Part shown: piece after piece, positions 1 to 6,853 of the stretch | How the letters are laid out: every line of letters starts with the position of its first letter | Numbering within the stretch: the first letter of the stretch is position 1 | Translations under genes and position numbers: made by a program | Notes under the pieces: model-generated | What the model was told of the DNA's origin: nothing | Seen by the model: the letters and a program-made list of their open reading frames with translations, nothing else | Databases searched by the model: none | NCBI GenBank assembly: GCA_020063545.1 | Contig: JAGUUF010000171.1 | Location: 1-11,451, forward strand | Reading direction: 5' to 3' | Source of the DNA: Cytophagales bacterium | GTDB lineage: Bacteria; Bacteroidota; Bacteroidia; Cytophagales; Cyclobacteriaceae | Length of the DNA: 11,451 bases

Positions 1-543
1 AAGCTGCTCGCCCTCAAACACTTTTTTGCCTTTGTAGCGGTCCTGAATTTCGGCAGAAGCAATACGGGCGCCAAGGCCCGGTGTTTCGCCCTTGTGCTGA
101 AATACGGTTCCCTGTATGGTGTTCAGGTCAGACTGCAACGCTACATAACCCCAGATTTTATCCCACAACCCGAAGCCGTGCAGCGGCAGCACAACAAACT
201 CAATCTGGTTTTCCGCATTCCGGAATTCATACACCGGCAGCAGGCGCTTTTCGGCCGGCTTTTTATATTCCGCTTCGATGTTTACACTTGCCGGCAGCAC
301 ACCTGCCACTTCATTGCCGGAATAATCAACCACAAATGCTTTAACGCGTTTATCGTATTCTTCTGCTACGTTCACATCCCTGCCAACCTGCATTACGGTT
401 GAAAGGATGTTCGATTTACGTTCCAATTCAATGTTGGCCTGTTGCCGCTCCTTTAGTCCTTCGGAGGCAATGGCCAGCAACCCCCCGCACACGATGGTGA
501 GGATGGCCGCATACATGAGGATATAAAGATTAGACTGTCGCAC
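1..543 (-). CDS. nqrC: Na+-translocating NADH:quinone reductase subunit C, N-terminal part
   Basis: NqrC is a membrane-anchored, periplasm-facing flavoprotein subunit of the Na+-NQR complex, which passes electrons from NADH to quinone and pumps sodium. The reading frame is open from 543 to the left window edge, giving 181 codons. The N-terminus begins MRQSNLYILMYAAILTIV, followed by a hydrophobic span (about residues 6-26) that fits the family's single N-terminal membrane anchor. Near residues 160-166 is the family-like motif ETPGLGARI of the FMN-binding domain. The threonine that carries covalent FMN lies further on and is outside the window. I chose the GTG at 543-541 because it restores the polar N-terminal residues seen in the family; it overlaps the end of nqrB by 14 bases, suggesting translational coupling. 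An ATG at 516 would cut into the anchor. nqrD, nqrE and nqrF presumably follow to the left. Confidence 0.93.
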   Translation of the reverse strand, partial: MRQSNLYILMYAAILTIVCGGLLAIASEGLKERQQANIELERKSNILSTVMQVGRDVNVAEEYDKRVKAFVVDYSGNEVAGVLPASVNIEAEYKKPAEKRLLPVYEFRNAENQIEFVVLPLHGFGLWDKIWGYVALQSDLNTIQGTVFQHKGETPGLGARIASAEIQDRYKGKKVFEGEQL

Positions 544-1723
544 GTTTCAATCTTCGTTTTTTGTTTGCACTAACCACTGCATAATCGATAAGCGGTGCAA
601 ATACATTCATCAGCAATATGGCCAGCATTATCCCTTCCGGGTAAGCCGGGTTAAACACCCTGATTAGCACCGTTAATATACCAATAAGAAGCCCATAAAC
701 CCATTTTCCGGCTTCGGTTTGCGCGGCCGTTACCGGGTCGGTGGCCATGAATACGGCACCGAAGGCAAGCCCCCCGATTACCAGGTGGTAATGTGCAGGC
801 ATTTGCATAAATACGTTGGTGCCCAGCATGTTCAGGAACAGCCCCATGCCGTATGCCCCGGCAAATACACTTAAAATTATTTTCCAGCTTCCAACGCCCG
901 TGATAATCAGGATAGCTGCACCAATTAAACACATTAACGTTGATGTTTCGCCAATACAGCCCGGCATAAAGCCAAAGAACATGTTGGAAAAACTGTAGAT
1001 TTCGTTTGCCCATCCCGCACCGAAGTTCGACAGGTCGGTTACCACACTGCCGGTTGAAGCTGCAGCAACCGCCAGCGGAGTAGCGCCTGAATAACCCGCC
1101 ACCGTTTTGGCGCCATCGCCCAGATAGGTCCATACTTCACCGGAGATATCCGTAGGGTATGCGAAGTATAAAAATGCACGGGCGGTTAATGCTACGTTCA
1201 GAATATTCATACCCGTTCCGCCAAATGCTTCTTTGGCAATAACAACGGCAAAAATGGAGGCAACTGCAACCTGCCACAGCGGAATATCGGGAGGCATAAC
1301 CAGCGGAATGAGCATACCCGTTACCAAGTAGCCTTCGTTAATGGGGTGTTTGCGGATGATGGCGAAAACAACTTCAACCAACCCCCCGGCAGTATAGGCT
1401 ACCAGTACAATGGGCAGAACCTGGATAAGTCCGATACGAATTTTATCGCCCATCGCAGCTTCAACCCCGGTTGCCAGAAAATGCTGGTGCCCTACGTTCC
1501 AGATGCCGAACAGCAGGCACGGTATCATGGCGATAACCACCGTCATCATAAGCCGTTTCAGGTCAATGGCATCGCGTATTTGCGCCCCTTTGGCAGGAGT
1601 TACGGTATTGGGAGAAAAATGGAATGTATCAATGGCTTCATACAGGTAAAAATACTTGCTGTATTTGCCACCCCGTTCGAAGTTATGTTTGGCTTTGTCG
1701 AATACCTGTCGCAGAAACTTCAT
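530..1723 (-). CDS. nqrB: Na+-translocating NADH:quinone reductase subunit B
   Basis: NqrB is the large integral membrane subunit of Na+-NQR, related to RnfD, and carries a flavin covalently bound through a phosphodiester to threonine. The 397-residue product matches the usual length of about 400-415. The flavin attachment motif SGAT is at residues 212-215 (Thr215 as the predicted FMN site), followed by PLAVAAAS. Other family-like stretches are GGLVEVVFAIIRKHPINEG (113-131), FGGTGMNILNVALTARAFLYF (about 167-187) and FMATDPVTAA (325-334). Multiple hydrophobic segments cover about residues 57-75, 97-122, 133-165, 262-300 and 343-385. The basic tail KKRRLKRATV is cytosolic in typical topology. 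It starts with ATG five bases after the nqrA stop and overlaps nqrC, so the three genes form one operon. Nothing appears truncated or missing. Confidence 0.97.
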   Translation of the reverse strand: MKFLRQVFDKAKHNFERGGKYSKYFYLYEAIDTFHFSPNTVTPAKGAQIRDAIDLKRLMMTVVIAMIPCLLFGIWNVGHQHFLATGVEAAMGDKIRIGLIQVLPIVLVAYTAGGLVEVVFAIIRKHPINEGYLVTGMLIPLVMPPDIPLWQVAVASIFAVVIAKEAFGGTGMNILNVALTARAFLYFAYPTDISGEVWTYLGDGAKTVAGYSGATPLAVAAASTGSVVTDLSNFGAGWANEIYSFSNMFFGFMPGCIGETSTLMCLIGAAILIITGVGSWKIILSVFAGAYGMGLFLNMLGTNVFMQMPAHYHLVIGGLAFGAVFMATDPVTAAQTEAGKWVYGLLIGILTVLIRVFNPAYPEGIMLAILLMNVFAPLIDYAVVSANKKRRLKRATV

Positions 1724-1728
1724 AGCGC

Positions 1729-3093
1729 TTAGCTGTTCCGTATTAGTTCAATTCCTTCGCGTAAAATTTCCTGCACATTGTGCTTGGATACATCCACAAA
1801 TTCGCACAAGGCAAGATCTTCTTCAATTACTTCGTAAATTCCCAATGCTTCCATCTCATCGTAATCCTCAGCAATGATGGCTTTAATCAGGTAGGTGGGC
1901 AGTACATCCATCGGGGTAACTTTTTCGAACACCCCGGTTTGCACAAAAGCACGAGGCTCTCCCCGCGTATTGCTGTCGGCAACAAACTCTTTTTTCGGAG
2001 CTAAAAAAGAAAGCAACCCGAATGCCCGTTGAAAACTGAGCTTGTTGATGGTGGGTTTAATCCATCCTAAGAATTCATAGTAGTCGCCTTCAGGGATTAC
2101 CGTTACCAGGTGATCGAAAAAACCAACATACCCTTCCGGCCCGATGTTGGTGCCTGTAAGCACATTTCCGGAAACAACGCGTACGTGGTTTTGTTTCAGG
2201 TTGTTTTGCAAAAACTTCTTGACACTGGCCCCGGTATACGTTTTATAGTACTGCGGATTTTTTACTTCCGAGCCGGCAACGGCAACAATACGCGAAGCAT
2301 CGTAAACACCATTCAGGAACAACTTACCGATTTGGATGACACCCTGCGGGTTTAATGTCCACACCACATCGCCTTTGTTTACCGGGTCGAGGTGGTGAAT
2401 CTGAACGCCCACGCATCCTGACGGGTGGGGCCCGGAGAACTTGTTGAGTTCTGCGCCTTTAACCTGCGAAAACACCGGTGATATTTCACGCTCGCTGTGA
2501 ACGTTTACATGTACGGAGCCTGCTGTAAACTTCTTTAATACATCAATGCCTGCCTGGAAAAACTGTTCCTGCCCTTTAAACAATATATTGTAGTCGGGTG
2601 CAAGCGGGCCTGAATCAAACGCGGAAATAAAAATGGACTTCGGTTTTTCAGCCGGGTCGGCAACAACGCCAAACGGGCGTTGTACAATGTTTACCCATAC
2701 CCCGCTGGCCAGCAATTGCTCCAGCGCTTTTTCGCGGGTAAGGTTTGCCAGGTCGCTAACGGAGTACTTGTTAAAGGAAATGTACTCAACGGTTTTATCG
2801 GCCAGTATTTTTATTTCGAGCAACTTGCGTTTCTCTCCGCGTTTTATTTCCACCACTTCGCCACTTACCGGGGCGGTGAACACAATTTGTTCATTCTTTT
2901 TGTCGTGAAATAAAACAGAACCTGCCTTTACCTGGTCGCCTTCCTTCACCACCGGTTTGGGCATGTAAATGCCGTGAAAATCAGTGGGTTTAATGGCAAA
3001 GGTTTCGGGTTGTTCCGTGGGTGCGATGGTTGAAGCGGCCTTACCGGCAAGGTTGATGTCAAAGCCCTTCTTTAACCGGATAAATTTGCCCAT
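1729..3093 (-). CDS. nqrA: Na+-translocating NADH:quinone reductase subunit A
   Basis: NqrA is the peripheral cytosolic subunit of Na+-NQR, associated with quinone binding and related to RnfC. The 454-residue length is close to the family norm of about 446. The N-terminus MGKFIRLKKGFDINLAGK is typical. Residues about 39-96 form the barrel-sandwich (lipoyl-like) region, including KPVVKEGDQVKAGSVLFHDK and FTAPVSGEVVEI. The core has GPHPSGCVGVQIHHLDPV (221-238), a signature-like stretch of the family, and GTNIGPEGYVGFFDHLVTVIPEG around 314-336. The C-terminus has IYEVIEEDLALCEFVDVSKH. No redox cofactor motif is expected or seen. It is the first gene of the nqr operon, separated from cmk upstream by 78 bases that contain a candidate promoter, so nqr transcription may be independent of cmk. 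Confidence 0.97.
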   Translation of the reverse strand: MGKFIRLKKGFDINLAGKAASTIAPTEQPETFAIKPTDFHGIYMPKPVVKEGDQVKAGSVLFHDKKNEQIVFTAPVSGEVVEIKRGEKRKLLEIKILADKTVEYISFNKYSVSDLANLTREKALEQLLASGVWVNIVQRPFGVVADPAEKPKSIFISAFDSGPLAPDYNILFKGQEQFFQAGIDVLKKFTAGSVHVNVHSEREISPVFSQVKGAELNKFSGPHPSGCVGVQIHHLDPVNKGDVVWTLNPQGVIQIGKLFLNGVYDASRIVAVAGSEVKNPQYYKTYTGASVKKFLQNNLKQNHVRVVSGNVLTGTNIGPEGYVGFFDHLVTVIPEGDYYEFLGWIKPTINKLSFQRAFGLLSFLAPKKEFVADSNTRGEPRAFVQTGVFEKVTPMDVLPTYLIKAIIAEDYDEMEALGIYEVIEEDLALCEFVDVSKHNVQEILREGIELIRNS

Positions 3094-3124
3094 GCCAGCA
3101 GTGGTTTTGAATTTTGAACGGTGG

Positions 3125-3132
3125 CAAAATTA
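3125..3132 (-). promoter_or_regulatory. Candidate promoter -7 element for the nqr operon
   Basis: Read on the minus strand this is TAATTTTG, a full match to the Bacteroidota -7 consensus TAnnTTTG, ending 31 bases before the nqrA start. The matching -33 region has only TTTT about 19 bases upstream instead of TTTG, so the site is half convincing. It lies in the 78-base gap between cmk and nqrA, where a promoter for the nqr operon would be expected. The AT-rich gap makes a chance match possible. Confidence 0.45.
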
Positions 3133-3171
3133 ACCATAAATCTGACATTAAAAAGGCTTGTTGCGTGGGCT

Positions 3172-3858
3172 TTAGCGGCTTTTTACCATGGCCGAAATGG
3201 CCCGCCTCACCACCTCATCTACCTGCTCGTTAATGGTAATATGCGTGGTATCAATAACGATGGAATCCGGTGCCTGACGCAAAGGGCTTTCGGTGCGGGT
3301 AGTATCAATGCGGTCGCGCTCCTGTATGTTTTCAATTACGGTGTCCAGGTCAACCATAATGTCCCTGTCCAGCAGTTCGCGCTGCCTGCGGAACGCCCTT
3401 ACCAGGATATCGGCCGTCATAAAAAATTTCAATTCAGCCTGCGGAAACACCACCGTGCCGATATCGCGACCATCCATTACTATGGCTTTGTCCTTGCCCA
3501 TTTTGCGTTGCTGTTCCACCATGGCCTGGCGCACTTCTTTAATGGTGCTTACCTGGCTCACAAATTCCGATACGCGGATGTCGCGGATTTCATGCTCAAC
3601 ATTAAGTCCGTTCAGGTAAGTTTCGCTGGCTCCCTTTGCGTTTACCTTGAATGCGATCGAAACCTTCTGTAGCGCACGGCTGACCTCTTTGGGATTGGTA
3701 AGCGCAACATGCTGATCGAGAAAAAACATGGTTACGGCCCGGTACATGGCACCGGAATCAATGTAGCGGTAACCCAGTATTTTTGCCACCTGCTTTGCCG
3801 TGGTGCTTTTTCCACAGGCCGAATACCCGTCAATGGCGATGATGATCTTGTTCAGCAT
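3172..3858 (-). CDS. cmk: Cytidylate kinase
   Basis: Cytidylate kinase transfers phosphate from ATP to CMP and dCMP in the cytosol, recycling nucleotides for RNA, DNA and phospholipid synthesis. The 228-residue product matches the bacterial Cmk length. The P-loop is GYSACGKST (11-19), following the AIDG strand. YIDSGAMYRAVT (32-43) is the nucleotide monophosphate binding region, DGRDIGTVVFP (129-139) is the conserved central motif, and RDRIDTTRTESPL with APDSIVIDT (181-204) forms the lid and C-terminal substrate region. The ATG overlaps the stop codon of a small lipoprotein gene upstream (TGATG), so translation of the two is probably coupled. The nqr operon follows 78 bases downstream. Confidence 0.96.
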   Translation of the reverse strand: MLNKIIIAIDGYSACGKSTTAKQVAKILGYRYIDSGAMYRAVTMFFLDQHVALTNPKEVSRALQKVSIAFKVNAKGASETYLNGLNVEHEIRDIRVSEFVSQVSTIKEVRQAMVEQQRKMGKDKAIVMDGRDIGTVVFPQAELKFFMTADILVRAFRRQRELLDRDIMVDLDTVIENIQERDRIDTTRTESPLRQAPDSIVIDTTHITINEQVDEVVRRAISAMVKSR

Positions 3859-3977
3859 CAGCAGTCTTTTAGCGGGCAGGGAATAGGCTTACCGGGTTTC
3901 AGGCGTTTGTGTTTTTTGCTAGATGCACAACTGAACGCCAAAAGGCTGATGAGCAAAAAAAACAAAAATCGTTTCAT
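3858..3977 (-). CDS. Mini-lipoprotein of 39 residues upstream of cmk
   Basis: This short frame encodes MKRFLFFLLISLLAFSC, then ASSKKHKRLKPGKPIPCPL and KDC. It has the full plan of a lipoprotein signal: basic start, hydrophobic core, and a lipobox LAFSC with Cys17 as the predicted lipidation site. The mature peptide would be only 23 residues: a lipidated cysteine, a Ser/Lys/His/Arg-rich segment without acidic residues, then two more cysteines (34 and 39) spaced CX4C, with Cys as the very last residue. The stop overlaps the cmk ATG as TGATG, an arrangement typical of translationally coupled genes. I do not recognise a function. Lipidation and envelope location follow from the signal; disulphide bonding or metal binding by the cysteine pair is only a guess. 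The coherent signal and tight junction argue that it is a real gene, not a chance frame. Confidence 0.7.
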   Translation of the reverse strand: MKRFLFFLLISLLAFSCASSKKHKRLKPGKPIPCPLKDC

Positions 3978-4025
3978 CAAAAAGGAAATTGCAGCAATAT
4001 AGAACGCGATGTGCTGTTGCGCAAC

Positions 4026-4712
4026 TTACCTGGTCTTATCCTGGTAGCTCATGCGGAAGCCGATTTTCTGGCCTCCGCCCAAATCGGGGGTGTGTTCAAT
4101 TTTCTGGTACAGTGTAATAAACTTAACCTGCGGATAGGGCGGGGCCATCAGGTCGTTTTCAATGGCAATGGCTAAGGCAAGTTTCACCAGTCCGTTTAAA
4201 AACTGGTGGGTAAGGGGTCCTTCCGATACTTTGTTGAACAAATGCGCCACCTGGCCTTCGCCTTCAACAAAAAACCGGTTTTCATGATTTACCATTAACC
4301 GCGCAAGCAGGTAGCCGGGATCGTTAACGCGGTTAAACTTAAGCGAGTCGGACATGAAGTTGTAGATGTTGATCTGGCCGAAATACCGGTTGCACTCGTT
4401 TTGCAAAATGTAGGGGTCCTTCATGGCGAAGTGCTCCTCATCAAAAGTTACTACATTGGTATGCAGCACAAAAATCAGCAGGTCGCCCGCCAGCTTAACG
4501 TGGAATTCGTGTTCGTTCACATCGGTAAAATCAACGGTTACATCCTTATCGTCCGGATGGGCCTTTTTGCGGATTTCCGAGACAACGCGTTTCGATTCGG
4601 CCTTGAGTACGGTAAAGGCTTCGAGCAGAAATTTGTAGGTCTTTTGCTTGGCCGTTGATTTGGTTTCGAGCAGTTTTGTAATGTAGTCGAGGTGATCCTG
4701 GTCTGTAGTCAT
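4026..4712 (-). CDS. Cytosolic protein of unknown function, 228 residues
   Basis: I do not recognise this family. The 228-residue product has no signal peptide or membrane span and is mixed-charge, so it is probably cytosolic. Residues 1-50 look helical and Lys/Glu-rich (ending SEIRKKAHPDD); about 56-100 alternate in a way that suggests beta strands (VTVDFTDVNEHEFHVKLAGD, then LLIFVLHTNVVTFDEEHF); the middle carries aromatic residues (NRYFGQINIYNF); and the last 60 residues contain a helical stretch around KLALAIAIENDLMAPPYPQ. A conserved-looking core is RLMVNHENRFFVEGEGQ (138-154). It reads away from the coiled-coil/acyltransferase pair with a 54-base shared promoter region and is followed 48 bases downstream by the mini-lipoprotein gene, so it could head a transcript with that gene and cmk. 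Codon use resembles that of its neighbours. Confidence 0.85.
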   Translation of the reverse strand: MTTDQDHLDYITKLLETKSTAKQKTYKFLLEAFTVLKAESKRVVSEIRKKAHPDDKDVTVDFTDVNEHEFHVKLAGDLLIFVLHTNVVTFDEEHFAMKDPYILQNECNRYFGQINIYNFMSDSLKFNRVNDPGYLLARLMVNHENRFFVEGEGQVAHLFNKVSEGPLTHQFLNGLVKLALAIAIENDLMAPPYPQVKFITLYQKIEHTPDLGGGQKIGFRMSYQDKTR

Positions 4713-4722
4713 AACCTTGGTC

Positions 4723-4752
4723 TTGCGGTTGCGTTGAAAGTTAGTAACTTTT
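4723..4752 (+). promoter_or_regulatory. Candidate promoter for the coiled-coil/acyltransferase pair
   Basis: A TTG at 4723-4725 and TAACTTTT at 4745-4752 are separated by 19 bases, close to the Bacteroidota pattern TTG-N17-23-TAnnTTTG, with the final G replaced by T. The site lies 14 bases before the ATG at 4767, which would leave a very short leader. The match is imperfect, so this is a candidate only. Confidence 0.35.
4737..4751. repeat. 15-base palindrome in a divergent intergenic region
   Basis: AAAGTTA-G-TAACTTT is a perfect 7+1+7 inverted repeat in the 54-base gap between two divergent genes. Its right arm forms most of the plus-strand -7-like TAACTTTT. By symmetry, its left arm reads TAACTTTC on the minus strand, pointing at the gene starting at 4712. 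It could be an operator, a shared promoter core, or chance in AT-rich DNA. Confidence 0.45.
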
Positions 4753-4766
4753 TAATCCAAATAACG

Positions 4767-5042
4767 ATGGCAAAAAAACAACACGAAGGAACAGCCGAAA
4801 AAGCATTCAAAAATTTCGGCAAGAAGATGGATCAGTTTATGGCCGAACTGAACGAGGCCGGTGAGAAACTGGGCAAGGAATTTGAACAGAAATACCAGGA
4901 CCTCAGGCAATCGGCCGAGAAACTGAAGAAAGAAGCGAACGATAAAGAGCGCTGGAAAGAGGTAGAGGCCAGTTTAAAAAAAGCCGGGCAGGAACTGGAA
5001 AATGCCGTTAAGGCTGCATTCAGAAAAAAGAAAGATGGTTAA
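4767..5042 (+). CDS. Small charged helical (coiled-coil-like) protein
   Basis: The 91-residue product is almost entirely predicted helix, rich in Lys, Glu and Ala with few hydrophobic residues and no signal peptide. Residues about 14-85 show repeated patterns such as FGKKMDQFMAELNEAGEKL and LKKAGQELENAVKAAF that would give amphipathic or coiled-coil helices. Function is unknown; weak likeness to LEA-like or apolipoprotein-like helices comes from composition only. I chose the ATG at 4767 because the longer frame opening at 4692 would run into the divergent gene's coding sequence and adds an unlike, hydrophobic N-terminus. The acyltransferase gene begins 28 bases downstream on the same strand, so the two are probably co-transcribed. 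An accessory or membrane-surface role beside the lipid enzyme is possible but is inference only. Confidence 0.8.
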   Translation: MAKKQHEGTAEKAFKNFGKKMDQFMAELNEAGEKLGKEFEQKYQDLRQSAEKLKKEANDKERWKEVEASLKKAGQELENAVKAAFRKKKDG

Positions 5043-5070
5043 TTGCCGGTATGTATAAGTTTTTTCAGGA

Positions 5071-6816
5071 ATGAAGCCACTCATCAGCGTAAGCGATTTC
5101 AGCAAAGCAACGGGCATACGCAACAAACTGATTGCCGGAGGATTAATGCAATTTGCCGGGCTTCACGACCTGAACAAACTGTATGAAGACTTATACAATT
5201 ATAAAGGGGTTGATTTTACACGGGCTTACTTCAAACATCGAAACATCCGGCTGGAGGTTGATGAAAATGAACTGGCCCGAATTCCTAAAAAGGGTGCATT
5301 TATTACCATTTCTAACCATCCGTATGGCGGCATTGACGGCCTCGCCCTTATTGAACTGATTACCCGCAAACGCCCCGATTATAAAGTACTGGCCAACTTC
5401 CTGCTTAAAAAGATTGAGCCCATCACTGATTTTTTTATTGCCGTAAATCCGTTTGAAAATTACAAAGAGGTTGCGTCCAGCATTGCCGGAATGAAACTGG
5501 CCCGCATGCATGTTGATGAAGGAAAGCCGTTGGGGATTTTTCCGGCAGGCGAAGTTTCTACCCGCCAGCGCCACGCAAAAGGCATTACCGACAAAGCCTG
5601 GCAAAAGCCGGCCATTAAACTGATCAAAAAAGCCAGGGTGCCGGTTATCCCCATTTACTTTCATGGGCACAACAGTTGGTCCTTCCACCTGCTGGGCAGA
5701 ATTCATCCGGCCCTTCGAACGCTTCGGTTACCACATGAACTAACCCATGCGCGGGATTTCTCTATTCGTGTGCGCATCGGCAACCCGATTACCGTTGATG
5801 AACAGGATGATCTGAAAAACATCGATCAACTAAGTGCCTTTTTACGAGCAAGGACATACTCACTTGGCCTGGCGATATCTAAAAAGAAAAGCCTGGTTTC
5901 TATACCCAAACTGAACAAACCACAGCCGGTTACGGAAGGGATACGCACGGAACTGATTGAACAGGAGATAGACACAATAGCCCACCTGAAACTTTTCAGC
6001 CAGCAGAACTTCGATGTTTACCTGGCCCCCGCGGCAGCCATCCCCAACATTATGCTCGAAATCGGCCGGCTCAGGGAATTAACCTTCCGGCAGGAGGGCG
6101 AGGGAACCAATAAGAAAATCGACCTCGACCAGTTTGACGAATACTATGAACACCTGTTTTTGTACGATCGGGAAGCTTCGCAACTGGCAGGCGCTTACCG
6201 CATTGGCAAGGGCAACGACATCATAAAAAAATACGGGCGAAAGGGATTCTATACCAACACCTTGTTTAAAATGAAAGATGGAATTATTCCTATCCTGAAC
6301 AATTCCATTGAATTGGGCCGGTCGTTCATCATTCCGGAATACCAGAACAAGCGGCTCCCCCTGTTTTTACTCTGGCGCGGTATCCTCACGGTGCTGGTTT
6401 CCAACCCGCAGTATTGCTACATCATTGGGCCGGTAAGCATTAGCAACTACTATTCAAAAGTTTCTAAGAGTGTCATTGTAGCGTTCATCCGGCAGCATTA
6501 CTTCGATCATGAACTGGCCGCTTTCATCCAACCGAAAAAACGGTTCAAGGTTAGCCCGCAGGTAATGGAAGAAGCGCAAACATTGTTGAAAACCTCGCAC
6601 GGAGATGTGCGCAAACTGGACAAAATCATTGACGACATTGAGCCGGCCATCCGGTCGGCACCTGTTCTTCTTAAAAAATACATTCAGCAAAACGCGCGCA
6701 TCATCGGCTTCAACGTTGACCCGAAGTTTAACGAGGCGTTAGACGGCCTGATGATTCTTGATTTCCGCCACGTGAACAAGAACACCATTGAGAATTTGCA
6801 GAAGGAGTTTGGGTGA
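5071..6816 (+). CDS. Two-domain acyltransferase, OlsF/GlsF-like aminoacyl-lipid synthase
   Basis: The 581-residue product joins two acyltransferase domains. Residues about 60-270 form a PlsC-type (lysophospholipid acyltransferase) domain, with NHPYGGID (82-89) as the catalytic histidine block, FFIAVNPFEN (121-130), FPAGEVST (157-164) in place of FPEGTRS, and VPVIPIYFHGHNS (190-202). Residues about 300-500 resemble OlsB-type N-acyltransferases of the GNAT fold: RLRELTFRQEG (333-343), FDEYYEHLFLYD (355-366), AGAYRIG (373-379) and IELGRSFI (413-420). In OlsF of Serratia the C-terminal domain N-acylates ornithine and the N-terminal domain adds the second acyl chain; relatives in Bacteroidota make ornithine or glycine lipids. 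The amino acid used here cannot be read from the sequence. The histidine block is HX5D, not the textbook HX4D. It would act at the inner face of the cytoplasmic membrane. AGGA lies directly before the ATG. Confidence 0.82.
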   Translation: MKPLISVSDFSKATGIRNKLIAGGLMQFAGLHDLNKLYEDLYNYKGVDFTRAYFKHRNIRLEVDENELARIPKKGAFITISNHPYGGIDGLALIELITRKRPDYKVLANFLLKKIEPITDFFIAVNPFENYKEVASSIAGMKLARMHVDEGKPLGIFPAGEVSTRQRHAKGITDKAWQKPAIKLIKKARVPVIPIYFHGHNSWSFHLLGRIHPALRTLRLPHELTHARDFSIRVRIGNPITVDEQDDLKNIDQLSAFLRARTYSLGLAISKKKSLVSIPKLNKPQPVTEGIRTELIEQEIDTIAHLKLFSQQNFDVYLAPAAAIPNIMLEIGRLRELTFRQEGEGTNKKIDLDQFDEYYEHLFLYDREASQLAGAYRIGKGNDIIKKYGRKGFYTNTLFKMKDGIIPILNNSIELGRSFIIPEYQNKRLPLFLLWRGILTVLVSNPQYCYIIGPVSISNYYSKVSKSVIVAFIRQHYFDHELAAFIQPKKRFKVSPQVMEEAQTLLKTSHGDVRKLDKIIDDIEPAIRSAPVLLKKYIQQNARIIGFNVDPKFNEALDGLMILDFRHVNKNTIENLQKEFG

Positions 6817-6840
6817 AAGGACCTCTCCTTACTTATCACC
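6812..6840. terminator. Hairpin between convergent genes, possible terminator
   Basis: GGTGA (6812-6816) and AAGGA (6817-6821) pair with TCCTT (6826-6830) and TCACC (6836-6840), giving a 10-pair stem with a CCTC loop and a 5-base bulge. It overlaps the acyltransferase stop codon and lies in the 37-base convergent gap. Neither strand shows a clear U-tract after it, so intrinsic termination is uncertain. Confidence 0.3.
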
Positions 6841-6853
6841 AGTAAAAAGAAAC

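Noticed and set aside
651..1133. 160-residue minus-strand open frame inside nqrB
   Set aside because: Out-of-frame overlap with nqrB, which has clear family motifs throughout; Cys/Arg/Trp-rich composition typical of a shadow frame.
3121..3672. 183-residue plus-strand open frame over cmk
   Set aside because: Antisense to conserved cmk coding sequence; no family features.
4016..4025. Perfect palindrome GTTGCGCAAC just after the stop of the 4026-4712 gene
   Set aside because: Only 10 bases with no loop and no U-tract, so it cannot form a useful terminator; likely chance.
4692..4766. 25-residue N-terminal extension of the charged helical protein
   Set aside because: It would overlap the divergent gene's first codons and cover the whole intergenic promoter region; the ATG at 4767 fits composition and context better.
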